From Aeolococcus sp050734155 (GTDB lineage Bacteria; Chloroflexota; Dormibacteria; Aeolococcales; Aeolococcaceae): a stretch of 64,000 nucleotides of DNA. The stretch covers positions 1 to 64,000 of the forward strand of contig JBOHUD010000020.1 of the NCBI GenBank assembly GCA_050734155.1, in the 5' to 3' direction. Numbering within the stretch: position 1 is the first letter of the stretch; each line of letters begins with the position of its first letter. The notes under the pieces are model-generated. The model saw nothing but the letters and a program-made list of their open reading frames with translations. It was not told the origin of the DNA and searched no databases. Of this stretch, positions 17,121-24,321 are shown in pieces. The position numbers were made by a program, and so were the translations under genes.

Positions 17121-18268
17121 CGCAGCCGTCCCAGCGTGGCCCGGTAGGAATCGAGGTTGCGGCGCAGCTCGGCGATCGAGTCGCCGCCGAACTTCTCCAG
17201 CAGGGCTTCGGCGAGGACCAGCGCCAGCATCGCCTCGGCGACCACCGCTCCCGCCGGCACCACGCAGATGTCACTGCGCTCGTAGTGGGCGTTGGTCTCC
17301 TCGCCGGTGCGCACGTCGACGCTGCGCAGCGGTGAGAGCAGGGTGGAGATGGGCTTGAAGTGCACCCGCGCCCACACGTCCTCGCCGTTGCTGACCCCTC
17401 CGGACAGACCTCCCTGGCGATTGCTGAGATGGTGGAAGCCGCGGGCCCCGCTGAAGGCCGGCCGGTCGTGCACCGCCGAGCCCGCGCTGGCGGCGGCGGT
17501 GAGCGCATCGCCGAGCTCGACGCCCTTGACCGAAGGGATGCTGCACATCGCCTGCGCGACGCGACCGTCGAGGCGACGGTCCCACTGCACGTAACTGCCA
17601 AGCCCGGCCACAACACGGTGGGCGACCACCAGGGCGGTGCCGCCGAGGGTGTCGCCGGCGGCGCGCGCCGCGTCGATGGCCGCGACCATCCGGGCACCCG
17701 CCTCGGGTACGGCGCAGCGCACCGGCGACTCCTCCACGGCGCCGGCGTCCCCGCCCTCCTCGGCGGCGACGACGTCGCCGATCCGCACCACCCGCGAGCT
17801 GATCGACACCCCTGCGACCCCCAGCAGCGCCTTGGCGATCCCTCCCGCGGCGACGCGGGCCGCCGTCTCTCGCGCCGAGGCGCGCTCCAGCACGTCGCGG
17901 GCATCGTCGAGGTCGTACTTGAGCATGCCCGCCAGGTCGGCGTGGCCGGGACGCACCCGCGTCACCGGCTTCCTGGTGAACCCCTCCGCCTCCACCTGCA
18001 TCGGGCCCTTCCAGTTGTCCCAGTCGCGATTGACGATGGTCAGAGAGATCGGCGAGCCCAGCGTCCGGCCGCCGCGCACCCCCGCGCTGACGACGGCGCT
18101 GTCGCTCTCGATCTGCTGGCGCTTGCCGCGTCCGTAGCCGCCCTGGCGGCGGCGCAGGTCGGGCTGGAGGTGGCGTGCCGCGTCCAGCTCCAGCCCGGCG
18201 GGGATGCCTTCGACGATGACCGTCAGCTGCGGCCCGTGGGATTCGCCGGCGGTGAGGAACCTCAACAT
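17117..18268 (-). CDS. aroC: Chorismate synthase
   Basis: It converts EPSP to chorismate with reduced FMN. The 383-residue protein has the three family signatures: GESHGPQLTVIVEGIPAG at the N-terminus, GGRTLGSPISLTIVNRDW, and GGLSGGVSNGEDVWARVHFKPISTL. ASARETAARVAAGGIAKALL is also characteristic. ATG 18268 lies six bases after a TAGAAT box and has no Shine-Dalgarno. It is the first gene of the aroC-aroKB-aroQ-efp-asp23-nusB-xseAB unit. Confidence 0.96.
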   Translation of the reverse strand: MLRFLTAGESHGPQLTVIVEGIPAGLELDAARHLQPDLRRRQGGYGRGKRQQIESDSAVVSAGVRGGRTLGSPISLTIVNRDWDNWKGPMQVEAEGFTRKPVTRVRPGHADLAGMLKYDLDDARDVLERASARETAARVAAGGIAKALLGVAGVSISSRVVRIGDVVAAEEGGDAGAVEESPVRCAVPEAGARMVAAIDAARAAGDTLGGTALVVAHRVVAGLGSYVQWDRRLDGRVAQAMCSIPSVKGVELGDALTAAASAGSAVHDRPAFSGARGFHHLSNRQGGLSGGVSNGEDVWARVHFKPISTLLSPLRSVDVRTGEETNAHYERSDICVVPAGAVVAEAMLALVLAEALLEKFGGDSIAELRRNLDSYRATLGRLR

Positions 18269-18274
18269 CCGGCG

Positions 18275-18280
18275 ATTCTA
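18275..18280 (-). promoter_or_regulatory. -10 box of aroC, leaderless arrangement
   Basis: TAGAAT is followed by six bases and then the aroC ATG, so the transcript should begin at the start codon. It sits in the 49-base gap behind the prepilin peptidase gene. Confidence 0.6.
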
Positions 18281-18317
18281 GGAGCGAGCGGGTGGCGCAC
18301 CCTCCCGGCGGCCCTGC

Positions 18318-19070
18318 TCACACCCCGCGAAAGAGGACCAGCGCCGCCCCGACGCAGAGGAAGGGACCGAAGGGGATGGGATCCTTGAGGCCGCGCACGC
18401 GCAGGAGCAGGAGGACCAGGGCGACGAAGCCACCCAGGAAGATGCCGTAGATCACGGCGTAGACGGCGGCGAGGTGATCGAGATCGAACCCGATCCCGCA
18501 GACGGCCCCCACCAGCGCCCCGAGCTTGGCATCGCCGAGCCCGATGCCGCCGCGCGAGACCAGGTTCATGAGCAGGAAGAAGGCTCCGATGGCGACGCCC
18601 CCGGCCACGGAGTGCGCGATGGTGAGCCCCGGCGACACCAGGGAGAGCGCCAGCGCCACCACGATCGCCGGGTAGGTGACGCGGTTGAGGATGAGCCTGT
18701 GCTTGAGGTCGAAGCCGACGATCTGGACGAAGACCGCCACCCAGAGAAGATGGATGGCCAACCCCCACGCCCACGGATCATGAGCCGCGAACGCCGCGAA
18801 GCCTGCGGCGCCGAGACCGGGGCAGAGCACCCGCTCCAGCCAGGTCCAGCCGTAGCTCTCCGTCGGCCAGCGCTCGGACGCAGGTGGCGCCTCCCCAGCC
18901 TCCGACGCCCTCAGGGTGAGCGAGTCGAGCTCGCGCTCGTACGCCTCGCGATCCTCGCGGTCCTCCGCCTCGAGGCCCTCGATCCGCTCCAGGAGGAGTG
19001 ACAGCCAGCCGGCGCCGAATCCGACCGCCGCGCCCACCGGTGCCGCGATGGCCGCCGCGGTCGCGCTCAT
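18318..19070 (-). CDS. Prepilin peptidase-like A24 aspartic protease
   Basis: A 250-residue polytopic membrane protein. The two catalytic aspartates of the A24 family are visible: D121 in GFDLKHRLILN and D180 in GGIGLGDAKLG. Several hydrophobic helices surround them. The classical N-terminal cysteine-containing methylase domain is absent; instead there is one short hydrophobic segment (residues 6-28) and a charged, coiled-coil-like region (EGLEAEDREDREAYERELDS). No pilin-like substrate gene is in the window. It overlaps the aroE stop as ATGA and ends the alaS-to-aroE gene series. The A24 call is firm; the substrate is unknown. Confidence 0.85.
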   Translation of the reverse strand: MSATAAAIAAPVGAAVGFGAGWLSLLLERIEGLEAEDREDREAYERELDSLTLRASEAGEAPPASERWPTESYGWTWLERVLCPGLGAAGFAAFAAHDPWAWGLAIHLLWVAVFVQIVGFDLKHRLILNRVTYPAIVVALALSLVSPGLTIAHSVAGGVAIGAFFLLMNLVSRGGIGLGDAKLGALVGAVCGIGFDLDHLAAVYAVIYGIFLGGFVALVLLLLRVRGLKDPIPFGPFLCVGAALVLFRGV

Positions 19071-19909
19071 CGCCCCAGGGCCTCCTCCAGCGCCCGGCGG
19101 GCGGCCGGGTAGGGCGGATCGTCGCCGGTCCAGAGCCGGTAGCTGAGCATGCCCTGGTGCAGCAGCATGTCGGCGCCGTCGCAGCCGCGCAGGCCTGCCT
19201 CCAGGGACGCCGCCACCAGGTCCACGGGACGAGGCCGGTAGCGCACGTCCGCGACCGTACACGACGACTGCAGCTGCGGGGGTGAGAATGGCATGGCGCG
19301 CAATCCCGCCGAGGTGGCGTTGACCACGATGTCAGCGGTCGCCACCAGCCGCTCCAGGTAGTCCCCGTCCCACAGGCCCACCCCGAGGTCACCGCCCGCG
19401 GCCGGGGTCAGGCCGTCGATGAGCGAGCGCGCCGCATTGATCCGGCGTGCCACCACGGTGGTGCGCTGCACGGGGACGCGGGAGAGGGCGAGGACCACCG
19501 CCGCGGCCGCCCCACCGGCACCGAAGACCACAGCGCGACTGTCGGGGACCGGCCAGAGCATGCGCCCGCTCAGGGCCATCTCGAAACCCGCCGCATCGGT
19601 GTTGTCGCCGAGCAGGCGCCCATCGGCGCTCACCGTGATGGTGTTGACCGCCCCGGTGCGCGACGCGTCCCCGGCCAGCTCGTCGCAGACCTGGGCGCAG
19701 GCGAACTTGTACGGCGTGGTCACGTTGGCGCCGCGCCAGCGACCGGCGCGCAGGTCGATCAGCACCGCGGGCAGTCCCGCGGCGTCGACGTCGACGATGT
19801 CGTAGCTGCCGCGACGGCCCCCGGCGCGCAGCGCTGCCTCCTGCATGGCCCGGCTGGGAGTCGAGGCGATGCCCTGCCCGATCAGGCAGAGAGGCAGTGC
19901 TTCCTCCAT
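19067..19909 (-). CDS. aroE: Shikimate dehydrogenase
   Basis: NADP-dependent reduction of 3-dehydroshikimate. The substrate domain shows GANVTTPYKFACAQVCDEL and TGAVNTI, with the catalytic lysine in TPYK, and GDNTDAAGFEMAL. The Rossmann domain has VVFGAGGAAAAVVLAL, and the C-terminus has GADMLLHQGMLSYRLWTG. The protein is 280 residues from ATG 19909, one base after the mltG stop. The start sequence MEEALPLCLIGQG replaces the usual GxPIxHSxSP motif: GQGIASTPSRAM lacks the typical H-S-x-S, so substrate contacts may be altered. Confidence 0.9.
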   Translation of the reverse strand: MEEALPLCLIGQGIASTPSRAMQEAALRAGGRRGSYDIVDVDAAGLPAVLIDLRAGRWRGANVTTPYKFACAQVCDELAGDASRTGAVNTITVSADGRLLGDNTDAAGFEMALSGRMLWPVPDSRAVVFGAGGAAAAVVLALSRVPVQRTTVVARRINAARSLIDGLTPAAGGDLGVGLWDGDYLERLVATADIVVNATSAGLRAMPFSPPQLQSSCTVADVRYRPRPVDLVAASLEAGLRGCDGADMLLHQGMLSYRLWTGDDPPYPAARRALEEALGR

Positions 19910-19910
19910 G

Positions 19911-20951
19911 TCATGAACCGCACGGCTTGCTGAGGTACTGGGCGATCTGCTGCTCGTGCTCCTGGTCGGTGACGCTGTAGTGGTTGTGACCACTGCAGTC
20001 GGAGATGTAGTAGTAGTACGGCGTGCTCGCCGGGTGGACCGCGGCGCTGATGCTGCTCGCACCGGGGTTGGCGATCGGCGTGGGTGGAAGCCCGCTGTGG
20101 ATGTACGAGTTGTAGGGGGTGTCGGTCGCCAGCTGCTGGGCGCTCAGCGCGCCTGAGCTGATCCCGAGGCCGTAGAGCACTGTCGAGTCGACCTGGAGGA
20201 GCTGGCCGGCGGCGAGGCGGTTGTCGATCACTCCCGCGACCAGGGGGCGGTCGGCGTCGAACCTGGCCTCGCGTTCGGTGATCGACGCCACCGTCAGCGC
20301 GGAGTAGAGCTTCTGGGGGCTGAGCCCCTGGAACAGGGGCATCGCCTTGTTGGCGAAGTCGGCGAGCTGCATCTGCACCACGTCGTGGGCGGTGGCGTTG
20401 GCGGGAATGTCGTAGGTGTCGGGGAACAGGAACCCCTCCAAAGACGCGCCCGGCGGCCGGCCCCCAAGAAAGGGCTCGTTGAACGTCCCGCCACGCACCT
20501 CGGCGAGGTACCGGTCGGCGCTGATGCGCAGGCCGGCCGCCGCCAGCCTGGCGCCCATCTGCGCGGCGGTGAGCCCTTCGGTGAGCAGCACGTGCCGGGT
20601 GGCAATCTGGGGTTGTCCCTCAAGCCGCTGGACGATGAAGCTGGCGCTCATGGCGTCGTCGAGGACGAAGTTGCCCGCCACCAGCTTGGAGCTCAGGCCC
20701 TGCAGCCGCGCGTACCAACCGAACCAGAAGGTGCTGCGGATGAGCCCGTGGGTGGCGAGGTCCCCGATCAGGCTGTCCAGGCCCTCGCCGCTGCGCACGG
20801 TTATCGTCACCGGCGAGCCCGCGGCGCTGGCGGGCGGCTCCAGTTGGGTGCGCCCATAGAGGAGCGAGCCGCCGCCGAGCACGACCAGCAGGATCACGAT
20901 CCCGACGATCAGGAAGATGGCCCCCGAGCGCCTGCGCCCGCCGCGCTTCAC
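19911..20951 (-). CDS. mltG: Endolytic murein transglycosylase MltG (YceG-like)
   Basis: It cleaves nascent peptidoglycan strands and ends their elongation. The 346-residue protein has a basic N-terminus, one transmembrane helix (about residues 11-31), a LysM-like stretch (VTITVRSGEGLDSLIGDL) and the YceG catalytic domain with the catalytic glutamate in VASITEREARFD, plus PTPIANPGASSISAAVHP. GTG 20951 overlaps the ruvX stop as GTGA. The ruvX-mltG-aroE order is a widely conserved linkage. Confidence 0.94.
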   Translation of the reverse strand: MKRGGRRRSGAIFLIVGIVILLVVLGGGSLLYGRTQLEPPASAAGSPVTITVRSGEGLDSLIGDLATHGLIRSTFWFGWYARLQGLSSKLVAGNFVLDDAMSASFIVQRLEGQPQIATRHVLLTEGLTAAQMGARLAAAGLRISADRYLAEVRGGTFNEPFLGGRPPGASLEGFLFPDTYDIPANATAHDVVQMQLADFANKAMPLFQGLSPQKLYSALTVASITEREARFDADRPLVAGVIDNRLAAGQLLQVDSTVLYGLGISSGALSAQQLATDTPYNSYIHSGLPPTPIANPGASSISAAVHPASTPYYYYISDCSGHNHYSVTDQEHEQQIAQYLSKPCGS

Positions 20952-21382
20952 CGCGACGTGCTTGGAGAGGCGCGGGAGTCCAACCAGCTCTGCAGCAGCA
21001 GGCTGGCGGCGACGGCGTCGACGGAGCGGCGGCGCTGGACGCGGCGCCGGCCCGCCGCGATCAGGCTGCGCTCCGCGGCCACGGTGGTGAAGCGCTCGTC
21101 CCACATCTCCACCGGCAACCCGGTGTGGGCGTGCAGCTGGCCCGCCACCAGGCGGGCGTCCGCCGCCGAATCGCCCTCGCTGCCGTCGAGGCGGCGCGGC
21201 AGCCCCACCACGATGCGCTCGGGCAGGCGCTCCTCGACGACCTCGCTCAGCTCCCGCCAGAGGCGCGCCAGCGGCCGGCGCGGCACGGTGCGAAGCGGCG
21301 TCGCCAGGGTGCCCGTCTCATCGCTGCCGGCGAGCCCCACGCGCACCGTGCCCACGTCCACCCCCAGCGCCGGTGTGGTCAC
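20948..21382 (-). CDS. ruvX: Putative pre-16S rRNA nuclease YqgF / RuvX
   Basis: An RNase H-fold protein of 144 residues with ALGVDVGTVRVGLAGSD at the N-terminus, IVVGLPRRLDGSEGDSA, PVEMWDERFTTVAAERSL and VDAVAASLLLQSWLD, which supply the acidic catalytic residues. It probably trims the 5' end of 16S rRNA. GTG 21382 overlaps the upstream membrane-protein stop as GTGA. In most bacteria ruvX follows alaS closely; here two extra genes separate them. Confidence 0.93.
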   Translation of the reverse strand: MTTPALGVDVGTVRVGLAGSDETGTLATPLRTVPRRPLARLWRELSEVVEERLPERIVVGLPRRLDGSEGDSAADARLVAGQLHAHTGLPVEMWDERFTTVAAERSLIAAGRRRVQRRRSVDAVAASLLLQSWLDSRASPSTSR

Positions 21383-23052
21383 GGGCCCGCCTGGGTGACG
21401 AAGGCCAGGTCGATCTCGATGCGGCCGGAGAAGAAGGGCAGCCAGAAGAAGGGGATCGGCGACTGCGACACAGCCACGCTCTGGACGCGGTCGAGGCGGT
21501 GCTCGACGATGTTGCGCGCGTCGCCGGGACTGTGGCCGGCGAGTTGCCCCTTGAGCGCCGCCAGGTCGACCGAGGGACGCGAGAAGCTGGTGCACTGCAC
21601 GCTCAGCACCACCGTGCCGTCATCGGCGGCCTGCGTCACCGCGGTCTTTGTGCAGTTGATGGCGTCGGCGGCGAGGGTGTTGCCCTGGGCCACCTGCGCC
21701 TGGAGATCGCTCTTGACATCCTTGCTGACGTCGCCCGGGTTGTAGGCCGCGCCCTTGCCGTTGCACGCCACGGTGACCTGGGCGGTGGCGAAGACCGCGT
21801 TGGCGGCAGGCAGGGCGGGGGTGACGGCACAGGTGACGGACACCCCGTTGCCTCCCGGGTCCTTGGCGAGGGTCTTCCCCGCGGCCCTGCTCTGCATGTC
21901 CTGGTTGGCCTGGGCCGTGAGCGTCTGCTCATCCTGGGTCACCTGGGCGTTCCAGCCGCTCAGGTCGGCCTGGCTGGCCACCGTGTTGGTCTTGGCGTCG
22001 GCTCCTCCGCTGGCCGCCGCCGGGTTGGTCTCGGTGAGGTCACTCTGCTTGCATCCGGGAAACGGCGGGTTCGGTGGGGAGGGGCAGGGGTCGGTGGACC
22101 ACTTGGTGATGGTGTTGGCAGCCACGTTGCCCTTGGCCTCGGCGGTGCCGTCCGCCACCGCCACCGCGTCGTTGGGCGGGGCGCCGCCCATGCAGGTCGG
22201 CGGGGTTCCGCCGCTGGGCCCGATGCAGACGCGGGTGTCCTGGGTGGCGTAGAAGCGGATCGCCGGGCTGTCCTGGGTGTCGAACTCGGTGCCCTTGGGC
22301 ACGTCGAACTGGGCGCCGATGGGGATGTCCGTGGAGAAGACCAGGGTTGAGGTGGCCGCCGTCGCCGCCACCGGCTGCTTGCCGGTGGGGGTGGCGGTGA
22401 ACTGGGCGGACTGGTTGCTGGTGACCACCGAGGTGACGATGTGGTCGGCCTGGCCGGCGTTGCGCGGGTCAGGGCTGCCCTGGATGGTGGGGTTGGCGCT
22501 CAGCGGGGTGCCCGCCAGCGTGATCGTCACCTTGGCGGAGGGTGCCACCACGAGGAAGAGCAGGATCCCCAGGACCACCAGGCCGGCGGCCACGAAGTAC
22601 AGGGGGCGGCGCCGGCCGGTGCGCCCCCCGCGAGAGCCGGCGGCGGCGGCCCCGGCACCGGCACCGTGAGCCACCGGCGGAGGGGGTGGTGGAGCGGGCG
22701 GGGACAGCACCGAGGCGGCGGCGGCCGCCCCCGCCACACCCGTGGCGGGCAGGCCGGCGTCGGAGTGCGCGCGCACCGTCTGGATGCCCCGCTCGAAGGC
22801 CGGCACCGAGGCGTAGGTGGGCAGACCGCCGACCCGGGAGAGCTCCTGGATGTGGGGGTCGCCGCTGATCACCGACACGCGCTTGCCCGCCCCCGTCCCC
22901 AGCTGGCGGAGCAGGCGGACGTTGAGGGGCGTCTGGATGCCCGTGGTGCCGGCGCTGACCACCAGGGCGACGTCCGGGTCGGCGGCTTTGCGCACCCTGT
23001 CCACGAGGTCGACGATCTCGTCGCTGGCCTCGGTGTAGATGACCTGGGGCAT
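21379..23052 (-). CDS. Bitopic membrane protein with baseplate-J-like extracytoplasmic region
   Basis: The 557-residue protein has three parts. Residues 1-~85 form a cytoplasmic alpha/beta domain (VIYTEASDEIVDLVDRVR, VALVVSAGTTGIQTPLNVRL, KRVSVISGDPHIQELSR) that resembles the N-terminal domain of baseplate J/gp47-annotated proteins of Chloroflexota and candidate phyla. A Pro/Ala linker follows (~100-148), then a single helix at 151-170. The remaining ~385 residues are extracytoplasmic, beta-rich and low in charge. They contain eight or so cysteines (for example CIGPSGGTPPTC and CPSPPNPPFPGC) that could form disulfides. Function is unknown. It starts three bases after an FtsA/PilM-like gene, so the pair may work like PilM with a bitopic partner. 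Confidence 0.75.
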   Translation of the reverse strand: MPQVIYTEASDEIVDLVDRVRKAADPDVALVVSAGTTGIQTPLNVRLLRQLGTGAGKRVSVISGDPHIQELSRVGGLPTYASVPAFERGIQTVRAHSDAGLPATGVAGAAAAASVLSPPAPPPPPPVAHGAGAGAAAAGSRGGRTGRRRPLYFVAAGLVVLGILLFLVVAPSAKVTITLAGTPLSANPTIQGSPDPRNAGQADHIVTSVVTSNQSAQFTATPTGKQPVAATAATSTLVFSTDIPIGAQFDVPKGTEFDTQDSPAIRFYATQDTRVCIGPSGGTPPTCMGGAPPNDAVAVADGTAEAKGNVAANTITKWSTDPCPSPPNPPFPGCKQSDLTETNPAAASGGADAKTNTVASQADLSGWNAQVTQDEQTLTAQANQDMQSRAAGKTLAKDPGGNGVSVTCAVTPALPAANAVFATAQVTVACNGKGAAYNPGDVSKDVKSDLQAQVAQGNTLAADAINCTKTAVTQAADDGTVVLSVQCTSFSRPSVDLAALKGQLAGHSPGDARNIVEHRLDRVQSVAVSQSPIPFFWLPFFSGRIEIDLAFVTQAGP

Positions 23053-23055
23053 GGC

Positions 23056-24321
23056 TCAGACCTTCATCGTCTTGAGGACCCGGCGCATCAGCCCCCCCAG
23101 CGGCTGGTCGGACTCATCCTCGAGGGAGACGGCATGGTGGGCCAGGCCCATGGGCGTGACGTCCTGGCTGCCCACCAGCAATCCGGTGCTGTCGAACACC
23201 CGCTGGACGTCCTCGGGCCCGAGGACCCGCACCGACGGCGCGTGCGCCAGGGGCAGGGCCTGGGCCCAGTCGAGGGCGCTGAGCTGCTCGCTGACCTCGG
23301 GGAGCGAGGCGCCGCCGCCCGCCAGGCAGATCGTCGCCGGCAGCGCCTCCCCGCCGGCCAGCTCCTCCAGGGTCAGGGCCACCCCCTGGGCAAGCACCTC
23401 GGCGGTCGGGGTGAGCGCCTGGCGGGCCAGGGCGCGCTGCTCGGCGGCGAGGCGGCCCTCCCCGTGGGAGAGCTTGTAGCGCTCGGCCTCGCCCATGGAG
23501 ATCTGCAGCTCACCGGCGAGGCGCTTGGTGAACGATCGCCCGCCCAGCGCGAACATCCGCGTCGCCTCGATGCCGCCGTTGCGGAGCAGCGCGACGTCGG
23601 TGGTTCCTCCGCCCACGTCGATGAAGATGGCGCCGCGCTCCTCGATGTCGTCGGTGGTGCAGCCGCGGGCCAGCGCGTACGGCTCGGCGACCGTGGCCAC
23701 CACCTCCAGATCCAGCTCCTGGGCGATCGTCTGCAGCGCGCCGATGTGGTGCAGCGGCGCAAAGGTGTTGAAGACGGTGATGTCCACAACATTGCCCTGG
23801 AAGTCGACAGGGCTGCTGACCGCGTAGCCGTCGATGCGGACTGCGGTTATTGCACTGTGCACCAGCTTGACGTTCACCTCGGCGACACCGAGCTCGTGGG
23901 ACATCTGGCGAACCGCCTCCTTCAGCGCCCGCCGCTGCACCGCCTGCAGCCCCGCGGCCAGGTCGGCCTGGGTGATGCGCGCCTGCGGCTGGGGGCGGGG
24001 CAGCGTCATGGTGGTGCTGAAGCCGCGCACCTGCTCGCCGGCGATTCCCATCACCGCCTGGCCGGGGACGATCTCGCACATGTCCTCCGCCTCGGTGAGC
24101 GCCCGATCGCAGTTGTCGATCACCGATTGGATGTCCGCCACGGCCCCGCCGTGCATGTCGGTGAGCTGCTGGCGCACCCGGGCCGCCCCGATGACGATGC
24201 CCTTGTCGGCCTCGCGTTTGACCACCAGCGCCTTGACGAACTCGGTGCCGATGTCGAGCACGGTGTAGTGGGTGTTGAACTCGGCGCGGCGCCGCAGCAG
24301 GGCGAACTTGCGCTTGCTCAT
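23056..24321 (-). CDS. Actin-like ATPase of the FtsA/PilM group
   Basis: A 421-residue cytoplasmic protein with the actin-fold nucleotide motifs: phosphate-1 VLDIGTEFVKALVV near residue 21, phosphate-2 IFIDVGGGTTDVALLRNGG, and adenosine motif ICLAGGGASLPEVSEQL. FtsA-specific features include the GIAGEQVRGFSTTM (1C-like) region. No C-terminal amphipathic membrane anchor is obvious; the end reads MRRVLKTMKV. ATG 24321 overlaps the alaS stop (ATGA). Because the next gene encodes a bitopic membrane protein, a PilM-like membrane scaffold role is as plausible as a divisome role. Confidence 0.83.
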   Translation of the reverse strand: MSKRKFALLRRRAEFNTHYTVLDIGTEFVKALVVKREADKGIVIGAARVRQQLTDMHGGAVADIQSVIDNCDRALTEAEDMCEIVPGQAVMGIAGEQVRGFSTTMTLPRPQPQARITQADLAAGLQAVQRRALKEAVRQMSHELGVAEVNVKLVHSAITAVRIDGYAVSSPVDFQGNVVDITVFNTFAPLHHIGALQTIAQELDLEVVATVAEPYALARGCTTDDIEERGAIFIDVGGGTTDVALLRNGGIEATRMFALGGRSFTKRLAGELQISMGEAERYKLSHGEGRLAAEQRALARQALTPTAEVLAQGVALTLEELAGGEALPATICLAGGGASLPEVSEQLSALDWAQALPLAHAPSVRVLGPEDVQRVFDSTGLLVGSQDVTPMGLAHHAVSLEDESDQPLGGLMRRVLKTMKV

